Below are positions 1 to 7,610 of a stretch of 64,000 nucleotides of DNA, piece by piece (positions within the stretch are counted from its first letter, which is position 1; the number at the start of each line of letters is the position of its first letter). Under the pieces are notes generated by a model. That model ran no database searches. It was not told where the DNA came from and was given only the letters and a program-made list of their open reading frames with translations. The position numbers were made by a program, and so were the translations under genes. The DNA comes from Pseudoflavonifractor sp050943825 (lineage in GTDB: Bacteria > Bacillota > Clostridia > Oscillospirales > Oscillospiraceae): positions 1 to 64,000 of the forward strand of contig NZ_JBMNPX010000009.1 of the NCBI RefSeq assembly GCF_050943825.1. The letters run 5' to 3'.

Positions 1-64
1 TCCTTCACTTTTGATGTAGCATTTCCTCGAATTGTTCCGATAAATGCCCGATAAATAAAAAAAC

Positions 65-108
65 AGGACTAAAGCGACACCCGTTTTGTCGGGTTTTGCT
101 TTAGTCCT
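65..108. terminator. Rho-independent type hairpin
   Basis: Arms at 65-75 and 98-108 are perfectly complementary (AGGACTAAAGC with its complement), and 79-83 pairs with 90-94 inside. An A-run precedes it at 55-63, so on the minus strand the stem is followed by a T-run. It overlaps the broken 3' end of the recombinase remnant and probably ended transcription from a neighbouring element. Confidence 0.6.
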
Positions 109-272
109 ATTATATCAGGGGCATCCTGGTAATAGCCCGTCAGGCGCAGCTCGGGGTGGGCCTCTATGTACTGCTCCAGCAGCTTGCGCTGGTTGGCAAT
201 GCTGTCGCTCTCCGCCTTGTCCCCGTCCTCTCTGGACAGGCGCAGGTAGCCCGCCGTATTCCACACCTCCAC
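69..272 (-). pseudogene. Serine recombinase, N-terminal remnant
   Basis: The first ~50 residues read as the start of a large serine recombinase of transposon or phage type. The opening AGYLRLSREDGDKAESDSI carries the family's Y-x-R-x-S segment with the expected catalytic Ser, followed by the NQR..L..Y helix. After residue ~50 the similarity stops and the frame runs into a hairpin at 65-108, so the rest of the catalytic domain and the DNA-binding part are missing. Intact relatives are usually above 450 residues. It lies just downstream of a 37-codon ORF on the same strand, an arrangement seen in Clostridia transposons. I read it as the edge of a decayed mobile element. Confidence 0.7.
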
Positions 273-303
273 AGCCGCCCCACCTCATTTCCCACAGACA
301 GAA

Positions 304-417
304 TCAGGCCCCGTGGGCCCGGATAAGGGCTTTGAGCAGGTCCTCCGGGGTTCTGGTACCTTCAAAACAGCGGGATATCCGCCAGTGCTTCTTTTCACCG
401 GGCGTATTTTGTGCCAT
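304..417 (-). CDS. Small transposon-associated type ORF, 37 aa
   Basis: A 37-residue basic protein beginning MAQNTPGEKKHWRI and ending in a short helix, PEDLLKALIRAHGA. The start is chosen because GAGGAGG lies 8 nt upstream. It sits just upstream of the recombinase remnant on the same strand. Very short basic ORFs with an EGT.TPE.L..ALI pattern accompany serine recombinases in Clostridia elements, so I infer it is cargo of the same dead element. No enzymatic motif is visible. The rest of 273-616 holds only this ORF and the terminator at 507-559. Confidence 0.4.
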   Translation of the reverse strand: MAQNTPGEKKHWRISRCFEGTRTPEDLLKALIRAHGA

Positions 418-506
418 GACAGCGTGTCCTCCTCTCCGGCGTTCTTCTCCCATTGTATGTGACCCAGCTCCGGGAATATGCGGTCTGTCCGGCACGAAAG
501 GCAGAA

Positions 507-559
507 AAAGAGCCCTCCGCCGACGCGCCGTCTGAGGCCGGTCGGTGTGAGGGCTCTTT
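507..559 (-). terminator. Terminator of the beta-helix protein gene
   Basis: Arms 507-517 and 549-559 (AAAGAGCCCTC and its complement) pair perfectly, and the stem can extend inward with GC pairs. On the minus strand the stem is followed by a T-run (complement of 505-509). It lies about 60 bp past the stop of the gene at 617-1282. Confidence 0.7.
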
Positions 560-616
560 GGTTCTTCATGGAGTTGTCATGGCGCTTTTGTTTTCCGTCC
601 TTCCGCCGGGGGACGA

Positions 617-1282
617 TTACTTCTCCTGCCGCAGGACAATATGGTCCTTGTCCTTGTAGATGCAGTTGGCGGGGACCACACCCCGGACGCAGGAGGTGGG
701 GTACACGCTGCTGTGCCGGCCCAGAATGGTACCCGGGTTGAGGACCGAGTTGCAGCCCACTTCCACAAAGTCGCCCAGAATGGCGCCCATCTTCTTCCGC
801 CCGGTGGGCATGTCGGTCTCCCCCTTCACCACCACCAGCGTCTTGTCCGACTTCACATTGGAGGTGATGGACCCGGCGCCCATGTGGCTCTTATAGCCCA
901 GGATGGAGTCGCCCACATAGTTGTAGTGGGGAGTCTGGACGTTGTCAAAGAGGATGACGTTTTTCAGCTCCACCGAGTTGCCCACCACGCAGTGGGCGCC
1001 CACCAGGGCGGAGCCGCGGATAAAGGCGCAGTGGCGCACCTCGGTCTCAGGCCCGATGATGCAGGGCGCGCCCAGATAGACGGTGGGGGCCACCACGGCG
1101 GTCTTGTGGACCCAGACGTGCTCCTGGTGCTGGGTGTACTCCTCGGGAGAAAGCTGGCTGCCCAGAGAGAGGATCAGCTCCTTGATGCCGTCCAGGGCCT
1201 CCCAGGGGTACTGGAACTGCCGGAGGTACTCCCCCGCCATGGTGTGGGACAGATCGAGCAGGTCGGAAATGGTAATGTTCAT
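617..1282 (-). CDS. Left-handed beta-helix (GlmU/UAP-like) protein
   Basis: A 221-residue protein with a short helical N-terminus (to ~55) and then hexapeptide-repeat coils typical of left-handed beta-helix transferases. Visible runs include VAPTVYLGAPCIIGPETEV, FIRGSALVGAHCVVGNSVELK, and later VEVGCNSVLNPGTILG. It resembles the C-terminal acyltransferase half of GlmU-type sugar-nucleotide enzymes without the nucleotidyltransferase domain, and is often annotated as UDP-N-acetylglucosamine pyrophosphorylase-related. I chose the ATG at 1282 over the one at 1318 because GGGAGG lies 10 nt upstream. The substrate is unknown; a role in cell-envelope sugar metabolism is inference. It is monocistronic with its own terminator. 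Confidence 0.7.
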   Translation of the reverse strand: MNITISDLLDLSHTMAGEYLRQFQYPWEALDGIKELILSLGSQLSPEEYTQHQEHVWVHKTAVVAPTVYLGAPCIIGPETEVRHCAFIRGSALVGAHCVVGNSVELKNVILFDNVQTPHYNYVGDSILGYKSHMGAGSITSNVKSDKTLVVVKGETDMPTGRKKMGAILGDFVEVGCNSVLNPGTILGRHSSVYPTSCVRGVVPANCIYKDKDHIVLRQEK

Positions 1283-1350
1283 CAATATGGGACCTCCCAT
1301 GTTCAGTTTTATGTTCATCTGCGTTTTAACTGTATACCCGGCCCGATATT

Positions 1351-2103
1351 ATGATAAATCAAAATATCTTCCGCCGCTTATTCCACTCTATGATAGCACA
1401 AAGTACCTCAAAAAGCCACTCGCATTTGAAATCCGCGCATCAGAAAATACCGCCGCATGTCTTCTTCGAAAGGGCTCGCCGTCCCATCCTTTGCCGCAGT
1501 GTAATATCACCCTGGGGCAACGAGGACACCCAGGAGCTAATCGATATTCTGGCCCGGTACAATGTGAAGGCCACCTTCTTTGTGGTGGGCGACTGGGTGG
1601 ACAAATACCCCGAGTCGGTCAAGGCCCTTCACGACGCAGGACATGAGGTGATGAACCACTCCAATACCCACGCTCATATGTCCAAGCTCTCCCGGGACGA
1701 GATCATTGCCGACGTAGAGGCATGCAACGATAAGATCGAAGCGGTGACCGGTGTGCGTCCCACACTGATCCGCCCGCCCTACGGCGAGTACAATGACACC
1801 GTCATCAGCGCCATCCGCTCCATCGGCATGGAGCCCATCCAGTGGGATGTGGACAGCCTGGATTGGAAGGACCTGCCCGCCTCGGAGATCACTCAGCGGG
1901 TCACCAGCAAGGTACAGCCGGGGTCCATCGTGCTCTTCCACAACGCCGCGCTCCACACCCCTGAGGCTCTACCTGCCATTCTGGAGACTCTGCTCCAGGA
2001 GGGCTATACCTTTGTCCCTATCTCCCAGCTCATCCTGCCCGGCACCTGCGGCACCGACTACACCATCGACCACACGGGCCGACAGTGTCCTGCCTGCCCA
2101 TAA
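1351..2103 (+). pseudogene. Polysaccharide deacetylase, 5'-truncated
   Basis: The open frame is 250 codons, but recognisable NodB-fold (carbohydrate esterase 4) sequence begins only at WGNEDTQELI (~1513). The essential first motif (TFDD/TFDA, metal and base Asp) should stand just before this and is absent; unrelated sequence replaces it and the expected signal or membrane anchor. The remaining motifs are intact: HSNTH zinc ligands, RPPYGEYND, DVDSLDW, and LFHN near the C-terminus. Without motif 1 the enzyme should be inactive. It would have deacetylated peptidoglycan or another N-acetylated glycan outside the cell. A second copy of its 3' end lies at 7323-7505. Confidence 0.8.
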
Positions 2104-2106
2104 ATC

Positions 2107-2147
2107 AAAATGCCCCCTCTCCGGCAATGCCGGGGAGGGGGCATTTT
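2107..2147. terminator. Bidirectional terminator after deacetylase remnant
   Basis: A strong GC-rich stem with arms 2107-2125 and 2129-2147, flanked by an A-run and a T-run so it can work in both directions. It separates the deacetylase remnant (plus) from the GH3 tail remnant (minus), and also blocks readthrough towards the GH42 gene. Confidence 0.8.
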
Positions 2148-2188
2148 GGAAGAACGCTGCCCGCAGGCGCGGGCGCAGTGCGAAAACC

Positions 2189-2320
2189 TTACTGCTTGGA
2201 GACGGCGGTGTTCTTGCGGCAGCGGCGGACAATGCCCACCACGCCCAGAAGGACCAGGGCCGCCACCACGCAGTCGAAGGCGATGAGCCAGGCCTGCCAC
2301 AGAGGCAGCAAACTGACAAT
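2189..2320 (-). pseudogene. GH3 enzyme C-terminal anchor, remnant
   Basis: On the minus strand a short frame ends with a single membrane helix (LIAFDCVVAALVLLGVVGI) and a basic tail (RRCRKNTAVSKQ). This matches the architecture of the last residues of the intact GH3 gene at 7611-10484: a Trp, one ~22-residue helix, then RKK and the stop. Both copies lie convergent to a deacetylase 3' end across a terminator. I infer it is the only surviving part of a second GH3 gene whose upstream part was deleted at ~2320. Similarity is by pattern and context, since little sequence is left. Confidence 0.5.
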
Positions 2321-2321
2321 C

Positions 2322-2806
2322 ATGTCCGTCATCCCCCGCATCTTTGCCAGCTCCGCCTGGCTGCTCATGGGCGCCTTCGGCATCACCCTGAGATACCGCC
2401 CGGGCAGCGGTGACGAGGCCCGGGGCTACTCCTCCCTGTCCATCCGCATCTCCGTGGTGTTCATCGCCACCGTCCTGGTCACCATGATCTTCGTCAAAGA
2501 CCGCAGCAGCATGGAGGCCGCCCAGGGTCAGAAGGCCAGCCGCATCTCCCTGAAAGAGGCCATCCACGTCATTACCGCCAACGACCAGCTGAAGGTTTAC
2601 ATCGGCGTTGTGCTGGCCTATAATATGCTGGTACAGCTGGCTGGCGGCATGGCTATGTACTATTTCAAGTACGTCACCGGCGATAAGAGCCTCTTCTCCT
2701 TGTCACCGTGCTGGCCTTTGTCATCTATGTGAAGGGCTATAAGCTGGACGGCAGCTACATGGAGCAGATTACAAAACAGCTGAAAGCGAATAAGGTGGAA
2801 AACTGA
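2322..2806 (+). pseudogene. GPH-family sugar:cation symporter, gutted
   Basis: Residues from 2322 (SVIPRIFASSAW...) to ~2700 (MYYFKYVTGDKSLF) read as the middle of a glycoside-pentoside-hexuronide (MelB-type, MFS fold) symporter. A change of frame at ~2700 then joins to a C-terminal end (VTVLAFVIYVKGYKLDG... ending KVEN) that stops at 2806. The N-terminal third is absent, and roughly 150-200 residues are missing at the internal join. The stop overlaps the ATG of the GH42 gene (TGATG), so the two were translationally coupled as an oligosaccharide symporter plus its hydrolase. Non-functional as it stands. Confidence 0.75.
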
Positions 2807-4773
2807 TGTTTCTTGGCGTAGACTACTATCCTGAGCAGTGGGACCCCTCCATGCTGGAGGAGGACCTGGACAACATCTGTGAGCTGGGGTGCAATGCCAT
2901 CCGCATTGCCGAGTTTGCCTGGCACCGTATGGAAAAGACGGAGGGGCAGTACGACTTCTCCTTCTTTGACCACGTCATCGAGCGGGCCAAGGCTAGGGGG
3001 CTGTCCATTGTCATGGGCACCCCCACGGCCACCATTCCCGCGTGGCTTGCAAAGAAGCACCCGGACATCCTCTCCGAGTTTGAGAACGGCACCAAGCGTG
3101 TCTTCGGCGGACGGCATGTGTATTGCTTCAACAGCAAGGCCATGTACACCTACTCCGAGCGGATCATCTGGGCCATGGCGGAGCACTACAAGAACGAAAA
3201 GGCCATCGTGGCCTGGCAAATCGACAACGAGTTCGGCCACGAGGACAGCGATATCTGCTGGTGCTCCCAGTGCCGTGAGGCCTTCCAGGCTTACCTGCGT
3301 GAGAAGTTCCACGGGGATATCCAGGCCCTCAATGATACCTACGGCACCGCCTTCTGGTCCCAGGAGTACAACGACTTCGACGAGATTCCCCTGCCCGCCG
3401 CCACCATCACCACCCATAACCCGGCCCTGCGGCTGGACTGGGAGCGGTTTCGCAGCGAGAGCATCGTGAAGTTCGCCGCCTTCCAGTCCGCCCTGCTGCG
3501 GGAGATTATCCCGGATGCTGTGGTCATGCATGATTTCCCCGGCGGCGGCCTGGGTAAGCACACCGACTACTCCGCTGTGTCCCGCTGCCTGGATTTCGTG
3601 GCCTACAACAACTACCCCGTCTGGGGCGGACAGCGGGAGCCCCTGCCCCCCAACGAGATCGCCTTCGGCCTGGACTACATACGGGGCCTCAAGCAGCAGA
3701 ATTTCTGGATTACCGAGGCCATTATGGGCGCACAGGGCCACGATATCACCGGCTTCTCGCCCCGGCCCAACCAAGCCAGAATGTGGGCGTTCCAGAGCAT
3801 GGCCCGGGGCTGTGAGTCCCTGTTCTTCTTCCGCTACCGGGGCGCTACCAAGGGCGCCGAGCAGTTCTGCTACGGCGTGCTGGACGCGGACAATGTGAAG
3901 CGGAGAAAGTTCTACGAGGTCCAGCGTTTCTTCCACGACATCAGGGCCTATGAAAACGTGCTGGAGACTCCCGTCTCCAGCCGGGTGGCCATCGTCTACG
4001 ACTACGATTCCCTGGCCTCCTTCCGCATCCAGCGGCAGAGCATCACCCTGGACTGCGAGAGGGAGATGAAGAAGTACCACAAGTTCTTCTATGACCGGAA
4101 TATCCCCGTGGACGTGATTCCGGCGGACAGCGACTTGACAGGCTACGACCTGCTCATCCTGCCCCAGATGATTGTGGCCAAGCCGGAGTTCCAGAACAAG
4201 CTGATAGAATTTGCCCAGCGGGGCGGCACGGTAGTACTGACCTACCGGGATTTCGTCAAGGACGCGGACAACAATCTGGTGCTGGGCAGGCAGATTCCGG
4301 TGGGCTTCGACGACTTCGCCGGGGTGTGTGTGGTGGAGACCGAGAGCCTGCAGGAGGGCCAGGAATTCTCCGTAACGGGCGAGGGCCAGTTTGCCGGAGT
4401 CCGGGGTATGGGCGGCATTTTCCGGGACATGCTGGAAGTTACAGATGCCCAGGTGCTGCTGCGTTATGACGACGAATTTTACCAGGACTACGCCGCCGCC
4501 GCCCGAAAGAGCCAGAAGGATGGCTGGGTGTACTATCTGGGCTGCGGCCTGGAGAAAGCGGTTCTGGACCGGCTCCTGGAGCAAATCACGGAAGAGCAGA
4601 GGATTTCCTCAGAGCTGTCCCCTTCCGGTGTGGAAGTGGTACGCCGAGGCGCCGGGGAAGATGAAATCTGTATCATAATGAACCACAATCCCCATGAGAC
4701 AGAGTATGGCGGCACGGTGCTGGCGCCCTTCCAGTGTTGTATCCAGCCTGCAGGGAATACTCCCACAAAATAA
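2806..4773 (+). CDS. GH42 beta-galactosidase
   Basis: A 655-residue cytoplasmic glycoside hydrolase of family 42, the usual length, with no signal peptide. The N-terminus (MFLGVDYYPEQWD) is the family's classic opening. The acid/base is Glu142 in WQIDNEFGH and the nucleophile Glu304 in FWITEAIMG. After the TIM barrel (~1-380) come the trimerisation domain (GYDLLILPQM... segment) and a small beta C-terminal domain. It should remove terminal beta-galactose from imported oligosaccharides. It is coupled to the wrecked symporter upstream; the region that should carry its promoter appears deleted and a terminator stands at 2107-2147, so expression is doubtful. A terminator follows at 4784-4825. Confidence 0.93.
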   Translation: MFLGVDYYPEQWDPSMLEEDLDNICELGCNAIRIAEFAWHRMEKTEGQYDFSFFDHVIERAKARGLSIVMGTPTATIPAWLAKKHPDILSEFENGTKRVFGGRHVYCFNSKAMYTYSERIIWAMAEHYKNEKAIVAWQIDNEFGHEDSDICWCSQCREAFQAYLREKFHGDIQALNDTYGTAFWSQEYNDFDEIPLPAATITTHNPALRLDWERFRSESIVKFAAFQSALLREIIPDAVVMHDFPGGGLGKHTDYSAVSRCLDFVAYNNYPVWGGQREPLPPNEIAFGLDYIRGLKQQNFWITEAIMGAQGHDITGFSPRPNQARMWAFQSMARGCESLFFFRYRGATKGAEQFCYGVLDADNVKRRKFYEVQRFFHDIRAYENVLETPVSSRVAIVYDYDSLASFRIQRQSITLDCEREMKKYHKFFYDRNIPVDVIPADSDLTGYDLLILPQMIVAKPEFQNKLIEFAQRGGTVVLTYRDFVKDADNNLVLGRQIPVGFDDFAGVCVVETESLQEGQEFSVTGEGQFAGVRGMGGIFRDMLEVTDAQVLLRYDDEFYQDYAAAARKSQKDGWVYYLGCGLEKAVLDRLLEQITEEQRISSELSPSGVEVVRRGAGEDEICIIMNHNPHETEYGGTVLAPFQCCIQPAGNTPTK

Positions 4774-4783
4774 AGAAAACACA

Positions 4784-4825
4784 AGAGAGCAGATCCCGTT
4801 GACGGGACCTGCTCTCTCTTTTTTC
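4784..4825. terminator. Terminator between GH42 and the Cys-containing protein
   Basis: Outer arms 4784-4792 and 4809-4817 (AGAGAGCAG and its complement) with an inner TCCCGT/ACGGGA pair, followed by six T at 4819-4824. Placed 10 bp after the GH42 stop. Confidence 0.85.
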
Positions 4826-4900
4826 TCTATTCCGGCAGAACTCCAAAGCTGGCGTCTTTCCCAATGTAACGGTGAAAGAGCTGTGCCGCACTCACGCGGG

Positions 4901-5263
4901 TTAATCCTCCGTTTTCCCTACCTCCGGCAGAGAGGAAATATTGCCACAGTCGGTACAGATATCCTGCTCCGAGGCTCCGTTGCAGTTGATATAGCTGTCC
5001 CCCACAGTGGCCACCGCGCCGAACTCCACAGGGACCGCCACGCAGATATCCTGGGTGATGGTAAAGAAGCAGGAGCCGTTCTTCACGCCGGCGCATACCT
5101 CACGGCCGGGGGTGACCACAGGGTCGCCGCAGCATTTGGTGGTGGTAATGCCAGCCTGGGCAAAGGGGGTTACGGTCACGGGGACGCAGATGGACGCAGA
5201 CTGATAGCCCACAGCGGGACAGGTCTGAGATTCGTTGAGTACTTCGGGATTCAAATTGGTCAT
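4901..5263 (-). CDS. Cys-containing protein of unknown function, 120 aa
   Basis: A small acidic protein without signal peptide or membrane helix. It begins MTNLNPEVLNES, then has a beta-rich stretch (ASICVPVTVTPFAQAG), a CCGDPVVTPG segment, NGSCFFTITQDICVAVPVEFG, and a Cys-rich end (CNGASEQDICTDC). Proteins with this VPV.VTP...CCG.P...G pattern occur in Clostridia and are unnamed; I recall no verified function. It has a good ribosome site (AAAGGAG, 8 nt) and is divergent from the vWA gene at 5404, sharing a 140-bp promoter region. The shared context suggests a joint role, perhaps a surface or spore-layer structure, which is inference. Confidence 0.65.
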   Translation of the reverse strand: MTNLNPEVLNESQTCPAVGYQSASICVPVTVTPFAQAGITTTKCCGDPVVTPGREVCAGVKNGSCFFTITQDICVAVPVEFGAVATVGDSYINCNGASEQDICTDCGNISSLPEVGKTED

Positions 5264-5403
5264 GGGTGAATCTCCTTTCTGGCAATCGCCATTGTCATCT
5301 TATTGCACAAGGCCAAAAGAGTTCCACCCTTTCAGGCAGGAGCAGCCTCATTGGTGCTCGCATAGAATGAGGTGGGAGTTATTCCCAGAAGGAGGTAACA
5401 CAA

Positions 5404-6777
5404 ATGGGTGTTACAAATTCCAATAAAGTAATCAACACCGACCGCATTCTCTGCGACGGCGCTCTGCGCGTCACACTGGCGCTGACTGCCGCGCCGGACA
5501 TCATTTCCAACCCCACCGATATTGTATTGATTCTGGACCGTTCCGGCAGTATGACCGGCGCGCCTCTGGCTGACATGAAGCTGGGGGCCAAGACCTTCAT
5601 CGATCTCATCGACGAGGCCACCGACAGCAGCAAAGATGGCCAGATCGGATCCGGCAGCCGAATGGGCGTTGTCAGCTTCTCCAGCACCGCCACGGCGGAT
5701 ACGCAGCTGATCACCTCTGTGGATGAACTGAAAACTGCGGTAGACAGTCTGACCGCCGGCGGCAGCACCAACCACGCCGATGCCTTTTCAAAAGCTGCCC
5801 AGCTGTTTGACCCGGCCTCCTCGAATGCCAAGGTCATGGTCATGTTTACCGACGGCAGTACCACCGCCGGCGCGCCTCCCGCCCCAGTTGCCGCTGCGGC
5901 CAGAGCCCAGGGGATCATCATCTACTGCATCGGTCTGATCGGCTCCGATGGCCTGGATATCAGCGCTTTGAACGACTGGGCCACTGACCCGGATGCCTCT
6001 CATGTGGCGGTGACGCCGGACGCTGCTGACCTGGAAGAACTCTTCGCAGAGCTGGCTGCCAACATTTCCAAACCGGGCGCTACGGATATCAGCATCGATG
6101 AAGTCATCACCCCGGACTTTGTGATCACCAGCATTTCCTCCCCCACCAAGGGTTCCGCCACCATGCTGGACGCTCATTCTCTGCGGTGGAATATCCCTCA
6201 GCTGGGGGTAACCTCCAGCGAAAGTGCGGTTCTGGACTTTTTTATCCGCCATGTAGGCCTGCAGCCGGGAACCAAACTGGTCAACCAGTCCATCACATAT
6301 TCAGACAATGAGGGAAACGTGGTTTCCTTCCCCCAGCCTACCGTGTCGGTATCGTGTGACATCGTGGTTCATCCGGAAAAATGCCCTGAGCCCGTGGAGC
6401 TGACCGTGGAGGGCTGTCAGGATTCGGTCCTGGTGGATATGGGAGACGTCTATATGGAGTCTCAGGGGCGGATTATTCAAATGGATGTGACCATTAAAAA
6501 TGTCTGCCCCGGGAAGCGTGTGGCTTTGGCGGTCATTCTCACCGAGGTGGATCAGGACGGCATGGAGTATCAGCGTGGGATGAAAGCCATGACCATCCCC
6601 GCCCACAGCGCCCCGGTGTGCCAGGATGTGCTGGTCAAGTGCATTAAATTTGTGGTTCCCGAGGATCTGCGTGTTTTTGGCGGAGCCGTGTGCAGTCCGC
6701 GCAAATTCAAAGCCCGCTTCTTAGCCAATAACATTGATACCGATTACCGGTGCTGTGAGTCCACCATTACACTTTAA
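5404..6777 (+). CDS. von Willebrand factor A domain protein
   Basis: A 457-residue protein with a vWA domain at ~35-225. The metal-ion site is complete: D45-x-S47-x-S49 (LDRSGSMTG), a Thr in GGSTNHADAF, and the Asp of MFTDGSTT. Beta-sandwich repeats follow (~225-330, ending in a PTVSVSCDIVVHPE strand). The last part (CPEPVELTVEGC... onwards) is a Cys-containing beta domain. No signal peptide is visible, so it is either cytosolic or released by an unusual route such as mother-cell assembly. AGGAGG lies 7 nt before ATG. It is divergent from the small Cys-containing gene at 4901-5263. Such vWA proteins bind partner proteins through the metal site; the partner is not known. Confidence 0.8.
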   Translation: MGVTNSNKVINTDRILCDGALRVTLALTAAPDIISNPTDIVLILDRSGSMTGAPLADMKLGAKTFIDLIDEATDSSKDGQIGSGSRMGVVSFSSTATADTQLITSVDELKTAVDSLTAGGSTNHADAFSKAAQLFDPASSNAKVMVMFTDGSTTAGAPPAPVAAAARAQGIIIYCIGLIGSDGLDISALNDWATDPDASHVAVTPDAADLEELFAELAANISKPGATDISIDEVITPDFVITSISSPTKGSATMLDAHSLRWNIPQLGVTSSESAVLDFFIRHVGLQPGTKLVNQSITYSDNEGNVVSFPQPTVSVSCDIVVHPEKCPEPVELTVEGCQDSVLVDMGDVYMESQGRIIQMDVTIKNVCPGKRVALAVILTEVDQDGMEYQRGMKAMTIPAHSAPVCQDVLVKCIKFVVPEDLRVFGGAVCSPRKFKARFLANNIDTDYRCCESTITL

Positions 6778-6785
6778 CCTGTCCG

Positions 6786-6805
6786 CCACCGCCCACGGGC
6801 GGTGG
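6786..6805. terminator. Hairpin after the vWA gene
   Basis: Arms 6786-6794 and 6797-6805 (CCACCGCCC and its complement) with a 2-nt loop, 8 bp past the stop. No T-run follows, so it may be a weak terminator or a stabilising 3' hairpin. Confidence 0.5.
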
Positions 6806-6935
6806 TACATAATTATCCTCTAAACCGTAAGGGGCAAACGGTGAAAAGAGAGGGCGCTGCGCACGCCCACTGAAACGCATATCCGCCCACTCCCTACACA
6901 TGAGATGCCCCTATGGTACCTGCTTAAAAAAAGGT

Positions 6936-7225
6936 ATGTCCGCCCTGGACGCGATCTATGCCCGGCAGTCCGTGGACAAGGCGGACAACCTCTCTATTTA
7001 AGGCCAAATCGCCCTGTGCCGTCAGAAAGCCAGCACCGACCATAAGGTCTACCGGGACAAGGGACACTCCGGCAGCATGCCGGTCCAAGTTCTAAGCTAA
7101 AGCACTTGAAATTCGCTCCCCTGGAATTTGAACAGAAGAAGCCAGTGGTGGCCCAGTTCATTCACGAGAGCAGACTGTCCGGCAAGCCGGCAAAAGTGAG
7201 CTGGGATATATTAAAGTCGATAGCT
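6936..7225 (+). pseudogene. Serine recombinase remnant, two fused fragments
   Basis: From ATG 6936 the frame reads MSALDAIYARQSVDKADNLSI, then a TAA, then GQIALCRQKA...VYRDKGHSGS. This is the start of a serine recombinase (Y-A-R-x-S with catalytic Ser; SIEGQ expected where the stop now stands). At ~7100 another frame takes over with FEQKKPVVAQFIHESRLSG...VSWDI, which looks like the C-terminal end of the same protein class. Everything between is lost. It is a different recombinase from the one at 69-272 and has no terminal repeats I can define. The remaining bases up to 7322 hold nothing I can identify. Confidence 0.65.
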
Positions 7226-7322
7226 GTGACTATCCCTTCTAGATTCCCATATCTTTTTTCTTTTATCTGGCGTTCAAAATCACGCTATCCCCTGCGCCCC
7301 AGCGGCTTGAAGCCGTTTGGGA

Positions 7323-7505
7323 CAAGGTATCGTGCTCTTCCGCAGCGCCGCGCTCTACCCCCCTGAAGCTCTGCCTACCATTCTGGAGGCTCTGCTCCAG
7401 GAGGGCTATACCTTTTTGCCCATCTCCCAGCTTATCCTGCCCGGCACCTGCGGCACCGACTATACCATTGACCACACCGGCAGACAGTGTCCTGCCTGCT
7501 CATGA
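7323..7505 (+). pseudogene. Polysaccharide deacetylase, 3' fragment (second copy)
   Basis: The last ~60 codons are nearly the same as the end of the deacetylase remnant at 1351-2103, sharing ALLQEGYTF, PISQLILPGTCGTDYTIDH and TGRQCPAC; the DNA match starts at ~7322. The LFHN motif has become LFRS, removing the catalytic His, and nothing upstream of that belongs to the family. A terminator and a convergent GH3 gene follow, as at the first copy. Confidence 0.8.
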
Positions 7506-7548
7506 ACCATGCGGAGCTCTCCGGCATAACCGAAGAACTTCACTTGAA

Positions 7549-7582
7549 AAACCGCCCCGTGCCAGTTGGCACGGGGCAGTTT
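7549..7582. terminator. Bidirectional terminator before GH3
   Basis: Arms 7549-7563 and 7568-7582 pair with one mismatch (core GCCCCGTGCC with its complement), bounded by A-run and T-run. It serves the GH3 gene (minus, stop at 7611) and the deacetylase fragment (plus). Confidence 0.8.
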
Positions 7583-7610
7583 GGATGTTGCACAGAAGGG
7601 AGACAGTGTA

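Noticed and set aside
5360..5375. CATAGAAT as a sporulation sigma -10 for the vWA gene
   Set aside because: No matching -35 at the right distance, so kept only as a hint in the findings and not listed as a promoter.
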